NCBI GenBank assembly: GCA_946480525.1
Contig: CAMLLA010000243.1
Location: forward strand, 1 to 6,537
DNA: 6,537 nt
Reading direction: 5' to 3'
Source of the DNA: an uncultured Asticcacaulis sp.
GTDB lineage: Bacteria > Pseudomonadota > Alphaproteobacteria > Caulobacterales > Caulobacteraceae
Of this stretch, positions 1 through 6,537 are shown piece after piece (the stretch's first letter is position 1; each line of letters begins with the position of its first letter). A model generated the notes under the pieces. That model was not told the origin of the DNA. It did not search any database and saw only the letters and a list, made by a program, of their open reading frames with translations. The position numbers and the translations under genes are program-made.

Positions 1-2
1 CG

Positions 3-1268
3 GCAAGCTCGGGCGCCACGGTCGTCCACGCCGTTCCGGCCGCGACGCTCCAGTCGATCGTCAGCACCCATTCCTCGGTCAATGACATTCCGTTCTTCAG
101 CACGGGCGACCTTGGCTATTCCGGCGGCGTCCGCCAGTGGCTCAACAATACCTACGACACCTATTACGCCACCATCGCCGCCAGCGGCACGACCATGGAT
201 GTGAAGGCGACGAACCCCAACGCCGGCACGATGGGCAGCTATCAGAACTTCCTCGACACCTGGACGGTCGAGGAAAACACCGACTCCGCTTACCTCCAGA
301 TGGGTTTCCGCTTCGATGAGGACTTCCCCTTCCCGATCGATGGCGTGATCGGCGGCAGGTACATCGAGACGGATACGCGCTCCAGCGGCTTCAACCGCGT
401 CCAGAACGGCGCGACGGTCACCTTCGTGCCCGGCGTGCGCGAAGGCAGCTATTCGGAATTCCTGCCGTCATTCAACATGCGGATGAAATTCGTGCCCAAC
501 CGCTGGGTCGGCCGCTTTACCGCAACGAAGGTCATGTCGCGCCCGGCTCCAAGCCAGCTGGCCCTGCGCCGCTCCACCGACATTGTCGGCCTGACCGGCT
601 CGCGCGGCAATCCCGAGCTGCTGCCATTCGTAGCGACGCAGTTCGACCTGGGCCTTGAGCACTACATCAATTCGGACAGCTTCTGGTCCTTCACCCTGTT
701 CCGGAAAGACATCTCGCGCTTCATCGTCAACCAGGTCGCGCCGGAAGACATCGATGGCACGACCTACGCCATCAGCCGGCCGGTCAATGTCGACGACCCG
801 GTAAAGATCTCCGGTTTTGAAGCCGGCCTGCAATATGCCCTCGACTTCCTGCCGGCGCCGTTCGACGGTCTGGGCGTCCTGGCCAATGTCACGGTGCAGG
901 AGGACAAGGGCTATAAGGGCACCGACCTCCTGACCGGCGCCGCCCTGCCCTATCCCGGCCTGTCCAAGACCAGCTACAACACCTCGATCTATTACGAGAC
1001 CGACCGGATGAGCGCGCGCCTGTCCTATAACTGGCGCGACAAGTGGCTCATTACCCCGGCCGGCCGCGGCAACCTGCCCGAGTTCAACAAGGCCTACGGA
1101 TCACTGGATGCCGCCGTCAACCTCAACCTCACCCCCAACTGGACGCTGTTCCTGGAAGGCGTGAACCTGACGGATCAGGTCCGTGTCGAATACAATGCCG
1201 ACGCCCGCGTCATCGGCAACGAGACCTTCGGCTCCCGCATCTTCCTGGGGATCCGTTACAAGCAATAA
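3..1268 (+). CDS. TonB-dependent outer-membrane receptor, C-terminal part (5' partial)
   Basis: The frame is open from the first complete codon of the window to the TAA at 1266-1268, giving 421 residues; the ATG at 195 is internal, so the true start and the N-terminal plug lie upstream. What remains is most of the beta-barrel: alternating aromatic/polar strands such as YLQMGFRF and GVIGGRYIETD, the family landmark TATKVMSRPAPSQL (around 519-560), GNPELLPF (606-629) followed by FDLGLEHYINSD, FTLFRKDISRFI, and the late NWTLFLEGVNLTDQ segment before the closing strand RIFLGIRYKQ. These match the Xanthomonas/Caulobacter-type TonB receptor subfamily. Such receptors take up large substrates, often oligosaccharides, across the outer membrane with energy from TonB-ExbBD. 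The substrate cannot be read from the barrel; the convergent esterase suggests an acylated glycan. The barrel ends YKQ rather than in the usual terminal Phe, with Tyr as the last aromatic residue. No frameshift is seen. Confidence 0.95.
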   Translation, partial: ASSGATVVHAVPAATLQSIVSTHSSVNDIPFFSTGDLGYSGGVRQWLNNTYDTYYATIAASGTTMDVKATNPNAGTMGSYQNFLDTWTVEENTDSAYLQMGFRFDEDFPFPIDGVIGGRYIETDTRSSGFNRVQNGATVTFVPGVREGSYSEFLPSFNMRMKFVPNRWVGRFTATKVMSRPAPSQLALRRSTDIVGLTGSRGNPELLPFVATQFDLGLEHYINSDSFWSFTLFRKDISRFIVNQVAPEDIDGTTYAISRPVNVDDPVKISGFEAGLQYALDFLPAPFDGLGVLANVTVQEDKGYKGTDLLTGAALPYPGLSKTSYNTSIYYETDRMSARLSYNWRDKWLITPAGRGNLPEFNKAYGSLDAAVNLNLTPNWTLFLEGVNLTDQVRVEYNADARVIGNETFGSRIFLGIRYKQ

Positions 1269-1309
1269 TCCCCGTCGCCGACTCCTCCTCGTGAAGACGC
1301 GATGAACTG

Positions 1310-1338
1310 GCTGCCACCTTTGGGTGGCAGCGTTTTTT
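1310..1338 (+). terminator. Intrinsic terminator after the TonB receptor
   Basis: A perfect 9-bp stem (GCTGCCACC at 1310-1318 and GGTGGCAGC at 1323-1331) encloses a 4-base loop and is followed by G and six T residues at 1333-1338. It begins 41 bases after the receptor stop, so it ends that transcript. The T-tract is on the + strand only, so the element is not a good terminator for the convergent esterase. Read from the - strand, a separate 7-bp inverted repeat (1341-1347 with 1367-1373, including the esterase stop codon) lies before this hairpin but lacks a T-tract. Confidence 0.88.
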
Positions 1339-1370
1339 CCTGACCGTTCGCGCTGTGGCCGTATTGACGG

Positions 1371-2549
<1,179 letters not shown>

Positions 2550-2680
2550 TTACGCCGTCGTTGTTCGCGGCGCGTTCATTCTTGGATTACGGTAAACAAC
2601 GCGGCGCGGCGTGAGCTTCAGCGGTCGGGGAGTAAAGGGATACCTAAGGCCATCTGCCGGAAGCAGGATCGGCGCCAAAA

Positions 2681-2694
2681 TGTTACCGGTAACA
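2681..2694. promoter_or_regulatory. LacI-family-type operator palindrome
   Basis: TGTTACCGGTAACA is a perfect 14-base palindrome centred on CpG. This is the layout of sites bound by LacI-family repressors, and similar sites are known at sugar-uptake and TonB-receptor genes in Caulobacter relatives. It lies 146 bases upstream of the esterase ATG and directly beside a plausible -10 box read on the - strand, a position suited to blocking initiation. No regulator gene is present in the window. Control of the esterase by a sugar-responsive repressor is inference. Confidence 0.7.
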
Positions 2695-2846
2695 GAAGCT
2701 ATTACATCAGACAATTTCCGTCAATCGCGTAATTCTGCTTTTCGGGGAACACGGTCCGGCCCGCAGGCTCTGTAACTGACTGCGGCGCAGTGGTATTGTC
2801 TTAGGGAATATTTTAACGCGGTTCTTGTCGGACAACAGAAGCTATT
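2691..2846. repeat. Pair of 13-base direct repeats (2691-2703 and 2834-2846)
   Basis: AACAGAAGCTATT occurs exactly twice, 143 bases apart, both copies in the gene-free region. The first copy overlaps the right half of the operator palindrome and the putative -10 of the esterase promoter. The second is preceded by a degenerate GGAC where the first has GGT, so the palindrome itself is not duplicated. It could be a duplicated regulatory half-site, the footprint of a small insertion, or chance. Confidence 0.6.
2696..2724 (-). promoter_or_regulatory. Possible sigma-70-type promoter of the esterase
   Basis: On the - strand, TTGACG (complement of 2719-2724) is a good -35 box, followed after 17 bases by TAGCTT (complement of 2696-2701) as a weak -10. 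The palindromic operator begins one base further downstream and would cover the start site. The -35 match, the spacing and the operator position support the call; the -10 is poor. The 5' leader would be about 150 bases, and I see no clear riboswitch or attenuator in it. Confidence 0.38.
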
Positions 2847-3291
2847 CGTCGGCACCAATGCAGTTTATTTCCGCAATTGGCCCTTAAGAGACATTGGTGG
2901 GCATTCTAGCGCTACGAAAGCGGACGTACGCTGGCAACACTGGAGTTGACGCTTTCCAGACAATCGGTTTGGCAATATGCAAGTCAGCGGACAGTCTAGG
3001 GCGTATCTCACGAATGGTCCGTTACTAAAGTAGTCGTGACTGTTCTTCCGAGGTGATCGTGGATGACATGCTCGCCCATTGAAGTTAATCCCTCCCTTTT
3101 CAAATCCCGTTGATCGGAATAGAAATTTAGCTTGCGCGCATTTTTCAGCTTGGAGCGCACCTTAAAGCACGCGATAGTTGTTTCCATGGTTCGCGGATAG
3201 TGAGCAGATCATCTCCTGGTGGTATTGGTAGCCAGGCACCCACAGGGAGGAACGCGCGCTGCCCAAAAACGACGACAAGGGGGCATCAAGT
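2725..3291. other. Gene-free region between the sugar locus and the ATPase operon
   Basis: About 570 bases with no credible coding frame on either strand; every frame is short or lacks protein-like composition. GC sampled by hand is about 48-55 percent, below the receptor and esterase. Besides the repeats listed separately, AGCGGAC recurs at 2919-2925 and 2986-2992. No tRNA, CRISPR or integrase fragment is recognised. The promoter of the downstream operon should lie near its right end; only weak boxes are visible there (for example CTTGGA, an 18-base gap, then GATAGT, around 3150-3180), not good enough to call. Confidence 0.6.
2853..2899. repeat. Short inverted repeat in the intergenic region
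   Basis: CACCAATG (2853-2860) and CATTGGTG (2892-2899) are exact inverse complements separated by 31 bases. There is no T-tract after it and no gene beside it, so it is not a clear terminator. The match is short enough to be chance; recorded as a low-confidence structure within the likely junction. Confidence 0.3.
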
Positions 3292-3948
3292 ATGCCTGAA
3301 AGCCAGAGCGGTATCGAGCTTGGTTCCCGGTACCGCGACGCGCTTCGACTACTGTTTATTCTGGAAGCCGGCGCTGAGACTGAAACTGAGCCGACCGACA
3401 CTGTGGTCAAACGTTTCCGCGCCGAAAAGCGTCTGATGGCTATGGACTTTCTTGTTCGTTACCCTGACTACCTCGCTGATGCATTGCTCGACCGCTATCA
3501 GGAAACGCAAGATCCAGAACTTCTCATCGAGGTCCAAAAGATATTCGACACTGACGAGCCATCGATCAGGCTTGTACGCATGGTCCGCTGGCATCACGGC
3601 GCCTATCAGAATGTAGAAGAGGCGCTATCCACCCTCAGTTACTACGGCTTGATCCAACCCATGCAGTTCAAATCCGAGGATGGCAAGGTTCGGCATTACG
3701 AGTATCTGATCTCGCCAAAAGCGCTGACCTTTCTCAGCACCTGTGTCGAGGAATATAAGGATCTCGGATGGTACCGCGACCGGTTAAAGCTGGTCATGCG
3801 GGTTGCCACCGGAAAGAGTGGCACGGCGATGAAAGAGTGGCAGTACGAGCACCCGGCTTACGCGGCGACGGTGCAAGGTGATTTCATCCCAAGCATTCGC
3901 GACCAGGTACATAAGCGACTTTCCGCCATCAAAGGAGCGGCCAAATGA
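3292..3948 (+). CDS. Small probable winged-helix protein, first gene of the SMC-like ATPase operon
   Basis: A 218-residue soluble protein with no signal peptide or membrane segment; I do not recognise a named family. Residues 10-26 (SRYRDALRLLFILEAGA) and 41-70 (FRAEKRLMAMDFLVRYPDYLADALLDRY, read in two parts) look helical. Residues about 90-150 resemble a winged helix-turn-helix: helices through IRLVRMVRW and NVEEALSTLSYYGLI, then a basic wing (GKVRHYEYLI) and SPKALTFLSTCVEEY. The C-terminus is charged. Position and size suit a partner of the ATPase, comparable to middle components of ABC-three-component/Lamassu systems or to KITE-type subunits (MukE, JetB); a DNA-binding autoregulator is the main alternative. 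The ATG has AAGGGGG (3277-3283) eight bases upstream. The same frame is open back to 3232, and a stronger GGGAGGA (3245-3251) faces an in-frame CTG at 3259, so a slightly longer product is possible. Its stop overlaps the next start as ATGA. Confidence 0.87.
   Translation: MPESQSGIELGSRYRDALRLLFILEAGAETETEPTDTVVKRFRAEKRLMAMDFLVRYPDYLADALLDRYQETQDPELLIEVQKIFDTDEPSIRLVRMVRWHHGAYQNVEEALSTLSYYGLIQPMQFKSEDGKVRHYEYLISPKALTFLSTCVEEYKDLGWYRDRLKLVMRVATGKSGTAMKEWQYEHPAYAATVQGDFIPSIRDQVHKRLSAIKGAAK
3931..3937 (+). promoter_or_regulatory. Ribosome binding site setting the ATPase start
   Basis: AAAGGAG lies inside the last codons of the upstream gene, seven bases before the ATG at 3945. It fixes that ATG, which overlaps the upstream TGA, as the start of the ATPase and indicates translational coupling between the two proteins. 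Confidence 0.8.
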
Positions 3949-5933
3949 CAAAACGTCGCGAAATCGAATCGACTGAAAAAGGCTGGATCAAAGCCATTGC
4001 CGAAGACAGCCAGAACACCGAAGCGGATGTCCGCTCGGTTCTGCAGAGGTTTGGCGTCAAAGCTCAAACGGCACCACCGCGCGCGAAGAGCCTACGTTTC
4101 CACAGCGTGAAAATCCGCGGCACGCGTGAGGCGTCTGAAAACGACGGCGAGTTTGAACTCATCTGGGACAAACTTGATGCCGGGCTCTGGGCAGTTATGT
4201 CGGAACGAAATCTGCGGGGTAAGTCGTCGTTATTGAACCTTTTGCATGCCAGTCTTCGGGGTGATTTTCCGGGCCGGCTGAAGCCCGACATCTGGAAATG
4301 GCTGGCGTATGTCGAGGTCGTCTATTCGATCGACAATGTTCGGCACAAGACGCTGCTTGAAAAAGACGCCGGCGAAGAAGACCATGAAGTGACACGAGCC
4401 ACCATCAGCCGCCTCAATAATGGAAACTGGGTCGAGCTCTACGCTGGTGACGGCGCGGGGGGTCTCAAAGCCGAGACTGAATCTTTGATGATGTCGGAAC
4501 TCGGTTTCACGCCCATTTTTGCGCATAACTCGAGAACGGGCGGACATGCGCATGGCTGGCCGCTGATTTCGTCCGCACTGTTTCTCTCCAGCGATTCGGA
4601 GAACAAGGCACTTTTCGGCGATATTGTGATGGACGCCATTCCGCTTCGCCTGCTCCAGCTCTTTATCGGCATGCCTTGGGTGTCGACCTACAGCGCGGCA
4701 CTGACAGCGTGTAAATTTGAAACTGAGCAGACGACGCAATCGGAAGGGACGGGCTTGCGCGCGGCTCTGACGGAGCGTCTGCTCTCAGTCGAATCCGATC
4801 TGATGGCCGCCCGCGTAACCGCGGCCGCCGAAGGCAATCGCGCCGATAAGCGCAAGGCGCTCACAAGCCTGGACAGTCAGATCGTCGAAGCACGAAAAAC
4901 TGCCACGCAGTCGCGCGAGACACTTGAGGCGAGCGCGACAACGGTCGAAAACGTCGGCGCCAGTTTCGATGAAGCCAGGCGGCGACTTAAACGTCTCCAA
5001 GACGAGCAGTCCGCCGGCTATTCCTTCCGCAAGCTAAGTCCAAGCTGCTGTCCAGCCTGCGAAGCGTCTTTCACGTCGATCGTTGCTGGGCCCGAACCCG
5101 TTGCAGACGGATCCTGCGTACTTTGCAAAAACACGCTCCCACCGTCAGGTGACGATGTCGCCAATGCCCACATTGCTGACGCCAAACAACAGGTCGATGC
5201 TCTGCAAGCTGCGTTGAATGAGGCCAAGGTTGCGGCCAAGACGGCCAAGGCTAGAGAGGAAACGGATCGAAATCACGTAACCTCACTAAAGATCCAGATT
5301 GACGCGCTTCAGGACGCGTTGTCTCAACTGTCAGCCGAACCTGAAATGACCGTTGTGCAACTGGAGGCCAAGCAGCAACAGCTGGCGGAAATGATCGCCG
5401 CCCTTGACACGCCTACAGTAGCGGCCTCGCAGAGTGCTGCCGAGGTGGACATTCTCAAATCGGCCGCCGAAATTAGCAAAGCGCTGATGATGACGCTGCA
5501 AGAAGAGGTGCTCGGCGAATTGTCTGCCTCCGTCATGGCGCTGGCGCAGAAGTTCGGCGTGTCGAACGTGAGCAGTATGCAGCTGGATAATGGGGGACGA
5601 CTAAAGGTGCATCAGGGGGGCGCAGATACGTTCTTCGGAAAAATGACGGTCGGCGAGCGTCTGCGCATCAAAATCGCCATCGCACTGGCGGCCGTCGAAG
5701 TCGCCAAAAGCCGCGGCTTCGGCCGCCACCCTGGTCTGTTGGTTATCGATTCGCCGGCATCCGAAGAAGTAGTGACGACGGATTTTCAAGAGATGCTTGA
5801 CAGCGTCTCGGCTGCCGCTGAGGCGATCGGTGACATTCAGATCATCATCGGCACCATCGCCCGCCAGGCTGTCACGGCTGTCGTACCGGAATCGCATCGA
5901 CTGCACGCCAAGGGCGATGCGTACCTATTCTAA
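3945..5933 (+). CDS. SMC/Rad50-like ATPase with zinc-hook-like coiled-coil apex and altered P-loop
   Basis: A 662-residue protein. Residues 1-48 are charged and probably helical; the ATPase N-lobe begins near SLRFHSVKIRG (49-59). The P-loop position reads ERNLRGKSSLLN (87-98), keeping GKSS (92-95) but lacking the first Gly of GxxGxGKS. A family-specific lobe follows (about 115-262). Two Ala/Glu/Lys/Gln-rich coiled-coil arms (about 270-360 and 405-485) flank CPAC (369-372) and CVLC (391-394), a four-cysteine zinc-hook or zinc-ribbon apex. The C-lobe has the ABC signature-like MTVGERLRIKIAIALA (567-582) and Walker B LLVIDSPASEE (598-608), where Ser603 replaces the usual Glu; Glu607 or Glu608 might serve instead. 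The switch His is not evident in IIIGTIARQ. Arms of about 85 residues are much shorter than in SMC, MukB or Rad50. It is expected to dimerise through ATP heads and apex and to act on DNA or ends with its operon partners. DndD, RecN and LmuB are relatives in fold, not close matches. No truncation is seen. Confidence 0.95.
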   Translation: MTKRREIESTEKGWIKAIAEDSQNTEADVRSVLQRFGVKAQTAPPRAKSLRFHSVKIRGTREASENDGEFELIWDKLDAGLWAVMSERNLRGKSSLLNLLHASLRGDFPGRLKPDIWKWLAYVEVVYSIDNVRHKTLLEKDAGEEDHEVTRATISRLNNGNWVELYAGDGAGGLKAETESLMMSELGFTPIFAHNSRTGGHAHGWPLISSALFLSSDSENKALFGDIVMDAIPLRLLQLFIGMPWVSTYSAALTACKFETEQTTQSEGTGLRAALTERLLSVESDLMAARVTAAAEGNRADKRKALTSLDSQIVEARKTATQSRETLEASATTVENVGASFDEARRRLKRLQDEQSAGYSFRKLSPSCCPACEASFTSIVAGPEPVADGSCVLCKNTLPPSGDDVANAHIADAKQQVDALQAALNEAKVAAKTAKAREETDRNHVTSLKIQIDALQDALSQLSAEPEMTVVQLEAKQQQLAEMIAALDTPTVAASQSAAEVDILKSAAEISKALMMTLQEEVLGELSASVMALAQKFGVSNVSSMQLDNGGRLKVHQGGADTFFGKMTVGERLRIKIAIALAAVEVAKSRGFGRHPGLLVIDSPASEEVVTTDFQEMLDSVSAAAEAIGDIQIIIGTIARQAVTAVVPESHRLHAKGDAYLF

Positions 5934-5944
5934 TGACGCCATGA
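5931..5944 (+). promoter_or_regulatory. Stop-start coupling junction (TAATG ... ATGA)
   Basis: The ATPase stop TAA (5931-5933) overlaps an ATG at 5933 that encodes only Met-Thr-Pro before TGA (5942-5944), and that TGA overlaps the ATG of the third gene (5941). No Shine-Dalgarno sequence precedes 5941, so ribosomes finishing the ATPase probably reinitiate here. Whether the three-codon frame is used is unknown. Confidence 0.5.
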
Positions 5945-6537
5945 ACGCACTAGAGGCCAAACTGCTGCATGCTGGCGCTTCAGATGGACCTGCGGGTTTG
6001 GATCAAACCACACTCATACAGGCGGTGGGTGAACTCGATAGCGAGGCCGACTTCGCGGACGGGTTCAGCTGGTTATGCAAATGGCACGGGATAGAGCCTG
6101 TCCAGGAAGCCCTCCTGTGGATGCTAGGTCAGGCCGAGGATGGCCTCGTCCTCGCGGAATTGGTGGATGCGCTAGGGCAGCATGCCGCCTTGTCACCGAT
6201 GCTCCGACGCGGCGCGTACGACATTTTTCGTTTGGTGTTCAATGACCAGACCTGCCATCCCTGGTCGCGATCGCAGGCTTTGCGAGGCGCTCTTGTCGTC
6301 GCTCAGGACGACCCGAGCCTCATCCGGCGCTTCCAATCCGACCTTTTGGATATCCGAGAAGATGATGACGAAGGCTATCTTCGAAATGCCGCCAAGATCG
6401 TCGGCGCCATTCTTAGACGGTTTCCGCATGACGACTACCGTCAACTTCTGGTCCGATTATCAGGTGTCAGTGGCGCTGTAGATGAAGCCTCGCTTGAACT
6501 TGGATTTGATGAACTCAGGCAGGCGCTCGGCGCAGGC
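5941..6537 (+). CDS. Alpha-helical, repeat-like protein of unknown function, third operon gene (3' partial)
   Basis: The frame is open for 199 codons from ATG 5941 to the window end with no stop, so only the N-terminal part is visible. The residues are protein-like and strongly helical: LEAKLLHAG, TLIQAVGELDSEADFADGF, then pairs of amphipathic helices such as VQEALLWMLGQAEDGLVLAELVDAL (read as two helices), RGAYDIFRLVF, SQALRGALVVAQDDPSLIRRF, YLRNAAKIVGAILRRF and ASLELGFDELRQAL, a pattern like HEAT or TPR-type scaffolds. No catalytic motif, signal peptide or membrane segment is visible so far; an effector domain could follow downstream. Seven bases separate it from the ATPase stop. An in-frame ATG at 5917 would add MRTYSNDA and overlap the ATPase by 17 bases, but its AAGGG is too close; 5941 is preferred, not certain. 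It is most likely a third subunit of the same system. Confidence 0.85.
   Translation, partial: MNALEAKLLHAGASDGPAGLDQTTLIQAVGELDSEADFADGFSWLCKWHGIEPVQEALLWMLGQAEDGLVLAELVDALGQHAALSPMLRRGAYDIFRLVFNDQTCHPWSRSQALRGALVVAQDDPSLIRRFQSDLLDIREDDDEGYLRNAAKIVGAILRRFPHDDYRQLLVRLSGVSGAVDEASLELGFDELRQALGAG

Noticed and set aside
2779..2791. Small hairpin ACTGC-GGC-GCAGT
   Set aside because: Only five base pairs with no T-tract after it on either strand; not supportable as a terminator or attachment core.
4230..4739. 169-residue open frame on the - strand
   Set aside because: It is antisense to the conserved N-lobe of the ATPase and has no ribosome site or recognisable motif.
3945..5933. Calling the ATPase DndD, RecN, Rad50/SbcC or LmuB
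   Set aside because: The partner genes of those systems are absent, the arms are too short for Rad50 or SMC, and the NLRGKSS and DSP motifs together do not match the canonical families; only the general fold class is supported.
6182..6481. 99-residue + frame and an 83-residue - frame in the last 350 bases
   Set aside because: Both overlap the uninterrupted 199-codon frame starting at 5941, which has better composition and continues the operon.

Overview
The window looks like part of an alphaproteobacterial chromosome, most likely Caulobacterales or Sphingomonadales. The guess rests on a TonB-dependent receptor of the Xanthomonas/Caulobacter type next to a secreted carbohydrate-type esterase, a LacI-style operator palindrome, and GC of about 60 percent estimated by eye. 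The genus cannot be fixed from sequence alone.

Left part (1-2724), nutrient scavenging. The 3' part of a TonB-dependent outer-membrane receptor (3-1268, + strand, 5' end outside the window) ends at a strong intrinsic terminator (1310-1338). It converges on a complete exported CE1/Fes-like alpha/beta-hydrolase esterase (1371-2534, - strand). About 150 bases upstream of the esterase start lies a perfect 14-base palindrome with a central CpG (2681-2694), the form expected of a LacI-family sugar-responsive operator, overlapping a plausible promoter. Together this reads as the edge of a polysaccharide-utilisation locus: the esterase trims acyl groups from a plant glycan and the receptor imports oligosaccharides.

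Middle (2725-3291): a gene-free stretch of lower GC with a short direct repeat and an inverted repeat but no recognisable gene. It may be the junction between the sugar locus and a separately acquired module.

Right part (3292-6537), a tightly packed + strand operon of at least three genes: a 218-residue protein with a probable winged-helix fold, a 662-residue SMC/Rad50-like ATPase with short coiled-coil arms and a four-cysteine zinc-hook-like apex, and the first 199 codons of an alpha-helical, repeat-like protein that runs off the window. The ATPase has an altered P-loop (ERNLRGKSS), a DSP Walker B in place of DE, and a TVGE signature, so it is not a standard SMC, RecN, Rad50 or DndD. A small wHTH partner, a compact SMC-like ATPase and an unknown third subunit recall Lamassu/ABC-three-component and Wadjet/MksBEF-like systems without matching any I can name. 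This operon is the best candidate for an undescribed system, probably genome defence or DNA surveillance; that function is inference.
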